Shown here: positions 45,858-55,293 of the stretch, piece after piece
Numbering within the stretch: position 1 is the first letter of the stretch
How the letters are laid out: each line of letters begins with the position of its first letter
Origin: BD2-11 sp965115885
Lineage (GTDB): Bacteria > Gemmatimonadota > Gemmatimonadetes > Longimicrobiales > Gaopeijiaceae
NCBI GenBank assembly: GCA_965115885.1
Contig: OZ220479.1
Location: 1,178,001 to 1,242,000, forward strand
Direction: 5' to 3'
Length of the DNA: 64,000 nt
Program-made: the position numbers and the translations under genes
Notes under the pieces: model-generated
Databases searched by the model: none
What the model was told of the DNA's origin: nothing
What the model saw: the letters and a program-made list of their open reading frames with translations, nothing else

Positions 45858-47470
45858 ACTCCGCGCCCGGCAACGATCCGGCGGCAAGTCGGCGCTGGCG
45901 GCGGCGGTCCCTGCCGCCTTTGGCCGCCGCGGCTTGCGCGCTGGCCGGGGGATGCGCGCGCGAGGCCGAACCTCCCGGCGGGCCTCCCGACCGATTGCCC
46001 CCGATCGTGGTTTCCAGCGAGCCGGACACGTTCTCCGTCGTGGAGCCCTTCCGTTCCCCGGTCGTCCTCCGCTTCAGCGAGCGCATCAGCGAGCGCCCCA
46101 GCACGGGCACGTTGGATCAGGCGGTGGTGGTGTCGCCGTCTTCGGGAGAGGTGCGGGTGTCGCACGGACGCGAAGGGCTCAGCGTTCGGGTGCCGGGTGG
46201 GTTCGAGGCCGGGCGCGTCTATCGGCTGACGGTGTTGCCCGTGATCCAGGACATGTTCGGAAACCCGCTCCAATCGCCCTACGAGCTCTTCTTCTCCACC
46301 GGGCCGGAGTTCGTCTCCAACGTCATCGCCGGCTCGGTCGTCGACCGACTGACCGGTCTCCCCCTGCGCGACGCGCGGGTGGACGCGGCGGTCGCGGGGA
46401 GCGACGTCGTGCACACCGCGGTGACCGACAGCGCCGGAATCTTCGCCATGCGCTACCTGCCGGGCGGCGACTTCGTGGTCAGCGCCTACCTCGACCGCAA
46501 CCGCAACGGCGCGCCGGACTTCACCGAACCTCAGGGGACGCGTCCGGCGCCGCTGAACGGCAGCCGCGAGGCCGCGGACACCGTGATCGTTCTGGATGTG
46601 GCGCTGCTCGCCTCGGACACCACGGCGGCCCGGATCGCGCGCGTGATCGTGGAGGACTCCGTCAGCCTGAACGTCTCGTTCGACGACCACCTGGACACCG
46701 GGCTACCGCTGGACGGCGTGCGCGTGCGGATCTTCTCCGACAGCGTCGACGCGCCGCCCGAGCCCCTGGCCGTGCTGCACGAGCACGAGGCGGCGGCGGT
46801 TCGGGCCGCGCTGGCCGACAGCGCCGCCCGGGCTCGGGAGGCGGCCGCCGCGCAGGATTCGGCGGTGGCCGAAGGGGATCTCGCGAACGATCCGGACTCT
46901 GCCCGACGGGAATCGGCCGACCCCGCCTCCGGACCCGGGCCGGAGGCCGAGCGCCCTCCCGCGGCGCAAGGCTTCGTCGTCGTCCTGGACGAAGCGCTGG
47001 TGCCCGAGATGCCGTACGAGATCGAAGTCTCGAACGTCGTCAACGTCAACGGCGTGGGGGGAGGAGGCGGAACCGTGGGTTTCACCCGGCCCGCCCCGCC
47101 GCCGTCCGAGGACACCGTCCAAGCCGTGGCCGACAGCGCCGCGGCGGACACCGTATCGGTTGGCGCGACCCAGGCGACGGACACGGTCGGCCGCGACACC
47201 GCTTCGTCGGCGTCGGCGTCCCCGGACACGCTGACCGCGCCTGCGGATTCGATCCGGAGGGACACCCTGCCGCCGCCTCCGCCCGATACCGCGCGCCGGG
47301 ACACGATCCCTGCGGTGCCCGGAGATTCCCTCGGCCGCGACACCGCGTCCGCGTCGACGGGAGCGCTCGTGCGCCGGGACGCGGACCGAGCTCGGAGCGG
47401 CGTCGGCGCGCTCCCGCCGCAAGCGCGGAGGCGCTTCGCGCGCCGCTCCCCGTCGCGCACGGACCGGTGA
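45854..47470 (+). CDS. Ig-like (SbsA/Big_5-type) domain lipoprotein
   Basis: 538 residues from the GTG at 45854. A signal sequence with lipobox (AAACALAGGC, Cys near 33) predicts a lipoprotein. A Big_5/SbsA Ig-like domain follows (IVVSSEPDTFSVVEPFRSPV, LRFSERISERPSTGTLDQAV, YRLTVLPVIQDMFGNPL). Then a carboxypeptidase-regulatory-like domain (VVDRLTGLPLRDARVDAAV, YLPGGDFVVSAYLDRNRNGA). The C-terminal third is a low-complexity Asp/Thr/Ala/Pro tail with repeated D-T motifs. It is probably cell-surface. This type next to housekeeping genes is one reason for the Gemmatimonadota suggestion. Confidence 0.8.
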
Positions 47471-48858
47471 CCGATCCGCGCCGCCGCATTCCGAGCGTCG
47501 ACCGGGTGCTGGCGTCGAACGCCTTCGCCGCGCTTTTGGCGCGTCATCCGCGGCAACGGATCGTCCGCCACCTGAGGTCGGCGCTGGACCACGCCCGCGA
47601 GGAGCTCGCGCGGGGCGCCGACCGCGTTCCTCCGCACGCCGACGATCTCGCCCGCGAAGTCGAGAGGGCGCTGGTTCTGGACCGCGTCCCTTCCTTGCGG
47701 TCGGTCGTCAACGCCACCGGCGTGGTCCTTCACACCAACTTGGGGCGGGCCCCCATCGCTCCCGCCGCCCGCGTCGCCATGGCGCGCGCCGCCTGCGGAT
47801 ACGGCAGCCTGGAGTTCGATCTCGAGCGCGGTGGCCGGGGGTCGCGCTACGTGCACTGCGTCCAGCTGTTGCGGGAGCTCACCGGAGCGGAGGCCGCGCT
47901 CGTGGTCAACAACGCCGCCGGCGCGCTGGTGCTGGGGATGAACGCCCTCGCGGCGGGTCGCGGCGTCGCGGTGTCGCGCGGGGAGCTGGTGGAGATCGGC
48001 GGCGGTTTCCGCATCCCCGAAATTCTGGAGCGCAGCGGCGTCGAGCTGTGCGAAGTGGGCTCCACCAACCGCACCCGCGTCGCCGACTACGAGGCGGCGC
48101 TGGCGGACGGCCGGGCCGCGGCGCTGCTCAAGGTGCACCGCTCCAATTTCCGCATCGAAGGCTTCACCGAGGAGGCCTCCGTCGGCGAACTCGCCGAACT
48201 GGCCGACCGCGCAGGGGTCCCTTTCTACCACGACCTCGGCACCGGTCTGATGATCGACGCCGCAGCGCTCGGCCTCGACGGCGAGGCGCGGGTGACCGAG
48301 ATTCTGGCCGACGGCGCCCATGTGGTCGGCTTCTCGGGAGACAAGCTGTTGGGCGGGCCGCAGGCCGGGATCCTCGTGGGTCGCGAAGACCCGCTCGCGC
48401 GCATGCGCCGAAATCCGCTCTGCCGCTCCCTGCGCGTGGACAAGGTCACGTTGGCGGGGCTCGAAGCGACGCTTCGCCTCTACAGGGATCCCGAACGCGC
48501 GTTGACGGAGATTCCGGCGTTGCGCATGATCGCCGTCGGCCCGGAACGGCTGCGCGAGCGGGCCGCGCGTCTCGCCGCCGCGCTGGAGGCCCGGGGGGTG
48601 CGCGCTCGCGTGACCCCCGCGTCCTCCTTGGTCGGGGGCGGGACCTGTCCTGGGGTCGCCTTGGACACCTTCGCCGTGGTGCCGGAATCCGGGCGGTCCG
48701 CGGCCGCTCTCGCTCGGCGTCTGAGGCGCGGAGAGCCGCCCGTGCTCGCGCGCGTGGACGGCGGCCGCCTGGGCCTCGACCTTCGCACCGTCGAGCCCGA
48801 GGAGGAGGCTCCGTTGGCGGAGCGGGTGATCCAGGCGTGCCTTGCGGACCGCGTCTGA
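47467..48858 (+). CDS. selA: L-seryl-tRNA(Sec) selenium transferase
   Basis: 463 residues from the GTG at 47467 (overlaps the preceding stop). A typical SelA: N-terminal RIPSVDRVLASNAFAALLAR, then SVVNATGVVLHTNLGRAPIA, and the PLP lysine at about 293 in VVGFSGDKLLGGPQAGILVG. It converts Ser-tRNA(Sec) to Sec-tRNA(Sec) using selenophosphate. It implies the organism makes selenoproteins; selB, selC and selD are not in the window. Separated from the Fe-S carrier gene by 138 bp. Confidence 0.96.
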   Translation: MTDPRRRIPSVDRVLASNAFAALLARHPRQRIVRHLRSALDHAREELARGADRVPPHADDLAREVERALVLDRVPSLRSVVNATGVVLHTNLGRAPIAPAARVAMARAACGYGSLEFDLERGGRGSRYVHCVQLLRELTGAEAALVVNNAAGALVLGMNALAAGRGVAVSRGELVEIGGGFRIPEILERSGVELCEVGSTNRTRVADYEAALADGRAAALLKVHRSNFRIEGFTEEASVGELAELADRAGVPFYHDLGTGLMIDAAALGLDGEARVTEILADGAHVVGFSGDKLLGGPQAGILVGREDPLARMRRNPLCRSLRVDKVTLAGLEATLRLYRDPERALTEIPALRMIAVGPERLRERAARLAAALEARGVRARVTPASSLVGGGTCPGVALDTFAVVPESGRSAAALARRLRRGEPPVLARVDGGRLGLDLRTVEPEEEAPLAERVIQACLADRV

Positions 48859-48945
48859 AGCGCCGCCGCGCACGGGACTGCGGGCGCTCGCGTCGGGCGC
48901 GGGGAACCTCGCGAACGGGAACCCGAACGCGCTAGCCGGGTTTTT

Positions 48946-48965
48946 CCGGTCGATCCGTCGACCGG
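48946..48965. promoter_or_regulatory. stem-loop upstream of the Fe-S carrier gene
   Basis: CCGGTCGA and TCGACCGG form a perfect 8-bp stem with a TCCG tetraloop, 31 bp before the ATG at 48997. A T-run precedes it rather than follows it, so it is not a plus-strand terminator for selA. Confidence 0.4.
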
Positions 48966-48996
48966 CGAACGCCGCGCCATTTCGGGAGCGAGACGA

Positions 48997-49332
48997 ATGC
49001 AGATTACCCTGACGTCCGAAGCCACCGCCAAGATAAGGCAGTTTCTGGAGGAACACGGATCCGAATCCGGATCCGGATCCGGCCTGCGCGTCGCCGTGCT
49101 TCCGGGCGGATGTTCCGGCTTCCAATACGGTCTGAACATCGAAGAAGGGCCCGAGGAGGACGACGAGATCCTGGATCTCGACGACTTCCAGGTCTTCGTG
49201 GACCCCTTCAGCGCACAGTACCTCGAGGGCGTGCGGATCGACTACGTCTCCAGCATGATGGGGCAGGGCTTCAGCTTCACCAATCCTCAGGCCACGGGCG
49301 GATGCGGGTGCGGAAGCTCCTTCACGGTCTGA
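48997..49332 (+). CDS. erpA: A-type iron-sulfur cluster carrier (IscA/ErpA family)
   Basis: 111 residues. The three cluster-ligating cysteines are in place: Cys39 (LPGGCSGFQYG), Cys103 and Cys105 (GGCGCGSSF). It accepts and delivers Fe-S clusters to client proteins. An oddity is the Gly/Ser insert (GSESGSGSGL, 21-30) coded by a short GGATCC repeat, longer than usual at that loop. ErpA rather than IscA is only a likelihood, since there are no isc or suf genes nearby. Confidence 0.9.
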   Translation: MQITLTSEATAKIRQFLEEHGSESGSGSGLRVAVLPGGCSGFQYGLNIEEGPEEDDEILDLDDFQVFVDPFSAQYLEGVRIDYVSSMMGQGFSFTNPQATGGCGCGSSFTV

Positions 49333-49335
49333 TTC

Positions 49336-49370
49336 CGCGCGCGGTCCCCGCGACGGGCGGACCGCGCGCG
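49336..49370 (+). promoter_or_regulatory. 12-bp-stem hairpin ending at the next start codon
   Basis: CGCGCGCGGTCC (49336-49347) pairs perfectly with GGACCGCGCGCG (49359-49370), loop 11 nt. It begins 4 bp after the erpA stop and its right arm includes the G of the GTG start at 49370. It could act as an attenuator or hide that start; there is no T-tract. Confidence 0.55.
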
Positions 49371-50047
49371 TGATCCGTCTGCGAAGTTTCACCGGCGGGC
49401 GCTTCCAGCAGAACGCTTGGCTGGCCGCCTGCGAGGCGACCGGCGAAGCTCTGGTCGTCGATCCCGGCGCGGCGGCTCCCGCCATGCGCCGCGCGATCCG
49501 GGCGGAGGAGCTGGACGTCAAGGCCGTCGTCCTGACCCACGCCCATCTGGACCACATCGAAGGCTTGCCGGACATCCGCGCCGTCACCTCCGCGCCGATT
49601 CTTCTGCATCCGGCCGACGAGTTCCTCTACCGGGCCGCCGACGAGCAGGCGGCCGCGTTTTCCGACCCGTTCCAAGAGGGTCCCGGCGCGGCGACCGCGC
49701 TCCGATTGCTCTCCGTCGACGGAGAGCTTGCCCACGGAGACGAGATCGCCTTCGGGGAATGCGCCTTCCGCGTGCGCCACGCCCCCGGTCACTCCCCCGG
49801 CCACGTCGTCCTGGTGAACGAGGGCGAGAAGGTCGCGATCGTGGCGGACGTCGTGTTCGCGGGTTCGATCGGGCGCACGGATCTGCCCGGAGGAGACATG
49901 CAGCGGTTGCTGCGCTCGATCCGCGAGCAGGTGCTCTCGCTCGAGGACGACACCCGCTTGCTCACCGGGCACGGCCCCGAGACCACGGTGGGCTGGGAAC
50001 GCCGCACCAATCCCTTTCTGACGCCCCGCCCCGGCGGGTTCGCGTGA
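49370..50047 (+). CDS. MBL-fold (glyoxalase II-like) hydrolase
   Basis: 225 residues from the GTG at 49370. The metallo-beta-lactamase metal site is THAHLDHIEG (HxHxDH at 57-62), with further ligands in RHAPGHSPGHVVLV, Asp in AIVADVVFAG and His in LLTGHGPETT. The fold and length resemble glyoxalase II-like hydrolases. The substrate is not known. No Shine-Dalgarno is seen because the region is in the hairpin described above. Its stop overlaps the purN GTG. Confidence 0.88.
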   Translation: MIRLRSFTGGRFQQNAWLAACEATGEALVVDPGAAAPAMRRAIRAEELDVKAVVLTHAHLDHIEGLPDIRAVTSAPILLHPADEFLYRAADEQAAAFSDPFQEGPGAATALRLLSVDGELAHGDEIAFGECAFRVRHAPGHSPGHVVLVNEGEKVAIVADVVFAGSIGRTDLPGGDMQRLLRSIREQVLSLEDDTRLLTGHGPETTVGWERRTNPFLTPRPGGFA

Positions 50048-50742
50048 GCCTCTCGGTGGCGGTGTTCGCGTCCGGTTCGGGTTCCAACCTGCAGGCCGTC
50101 CTCGACCACCACGCCGACCTCGATCGGCCTCCGTGGAGCGTCGACCTCGTCGTCGGCGACCGGGAGGACGCGCCTGTGCTGGAGCGCGCCCGCCGGTCGA
50201 AGATCCGGTCGCGTTTCCTCCCGGTCGACGGCCGACCGTCCTCCGAGGTCGCGGGCGAAATTCTCGATCTGCTTCGCGCCGCCGAGATCGGCTTCGTCGC
50301 GCTCGCGGGCTATCTCCGGCTCGTCCCCGCTCAGGTCGTCGAAGCGTTCCGCGGTCGGATGGTCAACGTCCATCCCGCGCTGCTTCCGGCTTTCGGAGGG
50401 AGGGGGATGCACGGGATGCGCGTGCACGAGGCGGTTCTGGCCGCAGGTGCGCGGGTGACCGGGGCCACCGTGCATCTGGTGGACGAGGAGTACGACCGCG
50501 GACCCATCGTCGCCCAGTGGCCGGTGCCGGTGCTCGCGGGCGACGATCCGCGCACGCTCGCGGCCAGGGTGCTCCGGGTGGAGCATCTCCTCTACCCCCG
50601 GGTCGTGGACCACTTGGGTCGGGCGCTCGCGCGAGGGCGTCGGCCCACGCCCTTTTTCCCGCCCGGATCCGCGTTCTTGGCGGGCGCGCGGACCGCAGGC
50701 GACGTCGAGCGCGCGATCGGCGCCGGCTTCGCGTCGGCGTAG
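50044..50742 (+). CDS. purN: phosphoribosylglycinamide formyltransferase
   Basis: 232 residues from the GTG at 50044. The PurN start VAVFASGSGSNLQAVLDHH and the catalytic region MVNVHPALLPAFGG, GATVHLVDEEYDRGPIVAQW hold the Asn, His and Asp used for formyl transfer from 10-formyl-THF to GAR in purine synthesis. Length is slightly above the usual because of an extra C-terminal stretch (PTPFFPPGSAFLAGARTAGD). Coupled to the MBL gene by GTGA; purH follows after 33 bp. Confidence 0.94.
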   Translation: MSLSVAVFASGSGSNLQAVLDHHADLDRPPWSVDLVVGDREDAPVLERARRSKIRSRFLPVDGRPSSEVAGEILDLLRAAEIGFVALAGYLRLVPAQVVEAFRGRMVNVHPALLPAFGGRGMHGMRVHEAVLAAGARVTGATVHLVDEEYDRGPIVAQWPVPVLAGDDPRTLAARVLRVEHLLYPRVVDHLGRALARGRRPTPFFPPGSAFLAGARTAGDVERAIGAGFASA

Positions 50743-50775
50743 CGCACGCCTCGCTCGCCCACGGGGGTCGTCGGC

Positions 50776-52470
50776 ATGAGTCGAAGACGGGCGCTGTTGA
50801 GCGTTTCGGACAAGCGCGGGATCGAGGATTTCGCTCGGGGCCTCGCGCGCAGGGGGTGGGAGATCGTGTCGACGGGGGGCACGGCGCGAACGCTCGCCGC
50901 TGCGGGGATCTCCGTCGTGCGGGTCACGGAGGTGACTTCCCATCCCGAAATGATGGACGGACGGGTCAAAACCCTTCACCCCGCCGTCCACGCCGGCATC
51001 CTGGCCCGCAGCGGCGACGGCGACGCCCTGGCGGAGCGGGGATACGCGCCCGTGGGTCTGGTCGCGGTCAACCTGTATCCCTTCCGCGAGACCGTGGCCC
51101 GGGGCGGAGTTTCGGTGGGCGACGCGATGGAGCAGGTCGATGTCGGCGGACCCGCCATGATCCGCGCGGCGGCGAAGAACCACGTCGACGTTTGGGCCGT
51201 CGTGGACCCCGAAGACTACCCGCGCGTGCTCTCGGCTCTCGACGACGAGCGGGATTCGTCGGCGCTCAGGCGGGCGTTGGCGACGAAAGTCTTCGCCCAC
51301 GCCAGCGCATACGACGCCGCCGTGGCGGAATGGCTGGAGAGGTCGGGGAAGGAGGGGGACGGCCCGCGCGCCGGCGCGGCTTGCGCGGACATGTTTCCGA
51401 CGGAGCTCGTTCTGGCCGCCGAACTCGAAGGCACGCTGCGCTACGGGGAGAACCCGGACCAGGAGGCGGCCTTCTATCGCTGGCGCGGAAGCGGAGGCGC
51501 CGGACTGACCGGCCTCGAGCAGCTGCACGGCAAGGCGCTTTCCTACAACAACTATCTCGACGTCGACGGCGCACTCCTGTGCTTGGCCCCGTTCGCCTTT
51601 TCGGCGCGGCCCGCCGCGTGCCTCGTCAAGCACACGACCCCTGCGGGGATGGCGCTCGCCGAAACCCTCGAGGAGGCCTATCTGCGTGCGCTCCGCACCG
51701 ACCCGGTGAGCGCTTTCGGGTCCGTCGTCGCGGTCAACCGGCGCGTCGACGCCGCCACCGCCGCGCGCATGTCGGAGCTGTTCATCGAGTGCTTGGTCGC
51801 GCCCGCCTTCGACGAGGAGGCGAAAAGGATCCTGAGTCGCAAGCCCGGCCTGCGCCTGCTCGCCCTCTCCGGCGCCTCGGTCGCCCGCGAAGATCCGCCG
51901 CCCGGCCCGAGCTTCGCCGAAGAAACGTGGCGGGAAGCTTCTCCGGAACGCCGTGCATGGGCCGCGTTCCTGGCCGAGCACGGCCGCATCCCCGAACCGA
52001 GAACGTTGCGCACCGTCTCCGGCGGTCTCCTGGCGCAGTCGGTTCCCGCGCCGCCCTTCTACGGGCTGGAGAGCGGCGCGTGGAGCGCCGTGACTCGGCG
52101 CGTTCCCTCGCCGCGGGAGCTCGACGACCTGGATTTCGCCTGGTCGGCGGTCGCGGGAGTGAAGTCGAACGCCATCCTGCTCGCGCGCGGCGGCGCCACC
52201 TTGGGAATCGGCATGGGACAGGTGAGCCGGGTGGACGCCTCCGAGCTGGCGGTGCGCAAGGCTACGTCCGCCGGACTCGATCTGTCCGGCTGCGCGCTCG
52301 CCTCGGATGCCTTCTTCCCGTTCCGGGACGGCGTGGACGCGGCGGCCGCGGCCGGAGTGCGCGCCATCGTGCAGCCGGGCGGTTCGATCCGCGACGAGGA
52401 GGTCGTCGCCGCCGCCGACGAGCACGGGATCGCGATGGTCTTCACGGAGAGGCGGCTGTTTCGTCACTGA
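50776..52470 (+). CDS. purH: bifunctional AICAR transformylase / IMP cyclohydrolase
   Basis: 564 residues. The N-terminal MGS-like cyclohydrolase domain (ALLSVSDKRGIEDFARGLAR, TSHPEMMDGRVKTLHPAVHA) is followed by the AICARFT domain (TLRYGENPDQEAAFYRW, LVKHTTPAGMALAETLEEAY, DPVSAFGSVVAVNRRVD, AVQ-type IVQPGGSIRDEEVV). The usual KHxNPCG motif reads KHTTPAG here, keeping the catalytic Lys-His. It performs the last two steps of IMP synthesis. Adjacent purN supports a small purine operon. Confidence 0.96.
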   Translation: MSRRRALLSVSDKRGIEDFARGLARRGWEIVSTGGTARTLAAAGISVVRVTEVTSHPEMMDGRVKTLHPAVHAGILARSGDGDALAERGYAPVGLVAVNLYPFRETVARGGVSVGDAMEQVDVGGPAMIRAAAKNHVDVWAVVDPEDYPRVLSALDDERDSSALRRALATKVFAHASAYDAAVAEWLERSGKEGDGPRAGAACADMFPTELVLAAELEGTLRYGENPDQEAAFYRWRGSGGAGLTGLEQLHGKALSYNNYLDVDGALLCLAPFAFSARPAACLVKHTTPAGMALAETLEEAYLRALRTDPVSAFGSVVAVNRRVDAATAARMSELFIECLVAPAFDEEAKRILSRKPGLRLLALSGASVAREDPPPGPSFAEETWREASPERRAWAAFLAEHGRIPEPRTLRTVSGGLLAQSVPAPPFYGLESGAWSAVTRRVPSPRELDDLDFAWSAVAGVKSNAILLARGGATLGIGMGQVSRVDASELAVRKATSAGLDLSGCALASDAFFPFRDGVDAAAAAGVRAIVQPGGSIRDEEVVAAADEHGIAMVFTERRLFRH

Positions 52471-52603
52471 TCGGCGCGGTTTGCGGGGGGACCTTCCGAT
52501 CATCGGCTTGGATTTGGATTTTGAATTGGAATTGGAGACGGCTTCGAGTTTTTTCCATGAAACTACCAGGTCGAGCCGGTGTGCCCGGCCCCACCCGGAG
52601 CGG
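52471..52603. other. spacer after purH
   Basis: 133 bp with an AT-rich purine-repeat patch (GGATTTGGATTTTGAATTGG at about 52509). No terminator hairpin with a T-tract is evident. It marks the border from core genes to IS debris. Confidence 0.4.
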
Positions 52604-53095
52604 TCAGGCGGCCGTCGCCACGATCTCGATCTCGACGCCCAGCTTCTTCAACCGACCGATGTGTCGGCGCACGGCCCGCATCTTGTTGCGCTTGCGGAAG
52701 CGATCAGCCCCCAGGTCCTCGTGCAGGGCTCCAGTCCGGAACATGTGCCAGATCGCGACCAGCATCGCGTGCTGCACCGCCACGATCGCTCGCTTCGGCC
52801 CTCCCCGCGCCCGGTGCCGGTAGTACAGACCCCGGTAGTAGCTGTTGCGGGTCCGAACCGCAGCCCACGACGCCTGCGACAGCGCTTCCCTCAGCCACGC
52901 GTTGCCCTTGCCCGTCCTCGCCGATTTTCGCTTGCCCGCGCTCTCATGGTTCCCAGGACACACGCGAGCCCACGACGCCAAGTGACCCGCCGTCGGAAAC
53001 TTCGACATGTCGTCGCCGATCTCCGCCAAGATCGCCCTGGCCGACCTCGCACCGACCCCCGGCATGCGACCCCAAGACTGGGGATGCGGGAACAC
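52604..53095 (-). pseudogene. IS110-family transposase, C-terminal part only
   Basis: About 160 residues matching the Transposase_20 domain: MPGVGARSARAILAEIGDDM, LASWARVCPGNHESAGKRKS and GNAWLREALSQASWAAVRT, with the conserved catalytic Ser region. The N-terminal DEDD (RuvC-like) half of IS110 transposases is absent, and the sequence before MPGVG is not transposase-like. It is therefore a truncated remnant. It is distinct from the IS110 gene at 60985-62248. Confidence 0.85.
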
Positions 53096-53147
53096 CTTGA
53101 TTCAGCTAGATTGACGTGGTACTCCTGCAACAGAGGGCGGTCACGCC

Positions 53148-53378
53148 ATGAAAAAGCCAGATCGACGCGATCAGTCGGAGCCTCGAGACTCTGGGGATTC
53201 CGGTGCGCTACGCCCCCCCCCCTTGGTCAGGTACGACCCCGATTGGCGCGAGCGGATTGAAATTGCCAAACGAGAGCATGCCCGGGCGGGCAAAGCTCGC
53301 GGAAGGCGGTCGTTGGTGGCTACCTACCCACGCCACCTCCCTCTCTCCGAGTCTCCTGGTGACCCCCCCATTCGATAG
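53148..53378 (+). CDS. small basic protein preceding the SDH-type protease
   Basis: 76 residues from the ATG at 53148 with a Shine-Dalgarno-like AGAGGGCGG upstream. The part RYDPDWRERIEIAKREHARA is clearly protein-like, with the charge pattern of a helix. Its last 20 bases overlap the GTG start of the protease gene in another frame, so the two are probably coupled. Family unknown. Confidence 0.5.
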   Translation: MKKPDRRDQSEPRDSGDSGALRPPPLVRYDPDWRERIEIAKREHARAGKARGRRSLVATYPRHLPLSESPGDPPIR

Positions 53379-54225
53379 CGCGAATCGTGGCCCGCTGTAC
53401 CGGGTTCACCAATCGAGTCGCTATCGGCGCCAGGCGCTGATTCGCAGGTACCAGGAGGAGAACCGGTGCCGCTTGGTGGTCGTCTACGACATGCTCTTCC
53501 CTCGGAGTGTCCCTTTTCTCGAGGAGATGCTCTACGACGCTGACTCTTCGGAGGACCTCCACCTGCTCTTGGTCACTCTGGGAGGGGACGGCGAAACTGC
53601 GCTGCGGATCGTTCGCCAACTCCAGGCTCGGTGTAGGGAATTGACGGTCCTCGTTCCCGACCAGGCCAAAAGTGCGGGAACGCTCGTCGTGCTCGGAGCC
53701 CATTGCATCTACATGGGTCCAACCAGCGACCTCGGTCCCGTGGACCCGCAGTTCGTTCTCCCGAACGGATCGTACGCACCCGCCCGGGCGATTATCGCCG
53801 CTGTAGAGAAGGCGGAAGCCAGCGTCCAGGAGAGCCCTGCCGCCTACCCGATTCACGCCGTGCTGCTGGACGGATTGAGTGCATTGCTCGTGGAGCAGGC
53901 CCGCGATCAGTTCGCTCGAACCGAAGATCTGGTCCGAGAGGCTCTTGGGTCGGTCTCCGGCCGCGCGAACGATGATGTCGAGGCGCTGGTCGCCGCTCTG
54001 AAGGATCCGTTGATCGAAGCGTCGAAGAGCCATGGGGCGGTGGTATCCGCATCTGACGCCAAGAGTTACGGTTTGCCGGTCGACGAAGCGGATCCGACTA
54101 GCGAACGCTGGAAAGCAGTCTGGCAGCTGTACATGGAGTGCGTCGCTCTGCCACCGCGCACTAGGGTATACGAGGGCGAAACGGCTTCCCACACCTTCGT
54201 CGACACACCTCCCAACGAGGCTTGA
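53359..54225 (+). CDS. SDH-type (ClpP/crotonase fold) serine protease
   Basis: 288 residues from the GTG at 53359. The segment LVVVYDMLFPRSVPFLEEML, LLLVTLGGDGETALRIVRQL and VPDQAKSAGTLVVLGAHCIY with MGPTSDLGPVDPQF is the serine-dehydrogenase-proteinase (SDH_sah) pattern: Ser105 in KSAGT is the expected nucleophile, and the GPTSDLGPVDPQ block follows. Related to ClpP and SppA-type proteases but without a transmembrane anchor. The frame is open upstream to 53203, but that part reads as out-of-frame DNA of the small gene. Archaeal and phage-defence relatives exist; its role here is unknown. Confidence 0.8.
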   Translation: MTPPFDSANRGPLYRVHQSSRYRRQALIRRYQEENRCRLVVVYDMLFPRSVPFLEEMLYDADSSEDLHLLLVTLGGDGETALRIVRQLQARCRELTVLVPDQAKSAGTLVVLGAHCIYMGPTSDLGPVDPQFVLPNGSYAPARAIIAAVEKAEASVQESPAAYPIHAVLLDGLSALLVEQARDQFARTEDLVREALGSVSGRANDDVEALVAALKDPLIEASKSHGAVVSASDAKSYGLPVDEADPTSERWKAVWQLYMECVALPPRTRVYEGETASHTFVDTPPNEA

Positions 54226-54951
54226 TTGCCACCGCCTCCCATGTGGATCCGTGAACGCGAGTCATTTGTGGCCTCGGAACCACGCCGCCGGATCTAGGCA
54301 CTTGGAAGGGCGTCCCATCACCGTGTGGGGGCCTGACGGGGCGTCGGAGGACGCGTCGCGACCGGCGCGGCGAAGCGCCGCTGGTCCTCCGGTCAAGCAA
54401 TCCGCCACGGAGTCGATCACCGCTGGGATGTCAGGCCCGGGTGCCCTGCGGAGTCTATTCCAATGCGGAGATGAGTCCGAACGCGGGGGATTCTGCGGGG
54501 TGGGGTGAGCGGCCCGAGATCCGAGGTGTGGTGGACGTGAAACGGACGCATCAACGTCTCCTCCGGAGCCGAGTCCTGCAATCGGATCGGGGGCTCAAGG
54601 ACAGGCGAGAGCCGTCGGGTTGCGCGGTGTTACCGGGCGTCAGGAATTGCACACCATCGGTGGTCCCAAATTGCACACTTTTGGCAGCGAGTTTGAAACT
54701 GACGCCGGTTCCCCTCGGGTGGCCTGACCCAACTTTTGGCTGACCCAAGTGTCCTGAAAACGATTTGTCGGTCACTCGAGGGGGCCGGATAGAGCGCCGG
54801 CCTCGACCGACATCGTTTTTGCACACCTGGGGTCTGACGCGCGTTCGGGGCCTGAGGCTGGCGGCGCGCGCCTGCGCTGGGACCTCGAGGGGTGTCTTGG
54901 AGCGAACTCGTCGGTTACGCGTTTCCCGTCCACTTCAACCGGGGAGGCGCA
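54226..54951. other. 726-bp gene-free stretch with repeat copy 2
   Basis: Includes the 174-bp repeat (54452-54625), an imperfect hairpin around 54343-54389 (CGGAGGAC...GTCCTCCG with inner GCGGCG-AAG-CGCCGC), and the pair AATTGCACAC (54645 and 54669) that looks like IS-end sequence. No gene recognised. Confidence 0.5.
54452..54625 (+). repeat. 174-bp dispersed repeat, copy 2
   Basis: Homologous end to end with 1707-1880, same orientation and same length. In both places it stands next to transposon debris and has no coding potential that I can support. Confidence 0.65.
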
Positions 54952-55279
54952 ATGATCGACGAAGGCAGGAGGGCTCAGGCGAAGAGGCTCTTGGCGAACG
55001 GGATGTCCAAGAGGGCGACGGCGGGCCGAGGTGGGGGTTGCCCGGCGCACGCTGTACAACTGGATCGCCCGCGACTGGGGGGAGGCGAAGCGCGCGCCGT
55101 CTCGGAAGTCGAATCTGGACGGCTACAAGCCGTTCATCGACGAGCGCTTGGCCGAGTATCCGAAGTTGAACGTTGCGCGGCTGTACGAGTCGGTGCGGAG
55201 ATCGGGGTTCGAGGGTAGCTACAGCGTCGTCGCGCGGTACGTGCGGGGAGTGCGCCCTCGCCCCAGCGCGCGAAACAGT
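54952..55279 (+). pseudogene. N-terminal part of an IS21 IstA-like gene, frameshifted and cut by ISL3
   Basis: ATG at 54952 begins MIDEGRRAQAKRLLANGMSK, then after a one-base shift near 55025 the matching frame reads GVARRTLYNWIARDWGEAKR and PFIDERLAEYPKLNVARLYE. This is the N-terminal helix-turn-helix part of an IS21-type transposase, not closely similar to the element at 4039. It breaks off near 55271 just before the GAAACAGT duplication flanking the ISL3 element. Sequence beyond the ISL3 insertion is unrelated oxidoreductase debris, so the fragment was truncated earlier. Confidence 0.7.
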
Positions 55280-55293
55280 GGCTCTCCGCTATT

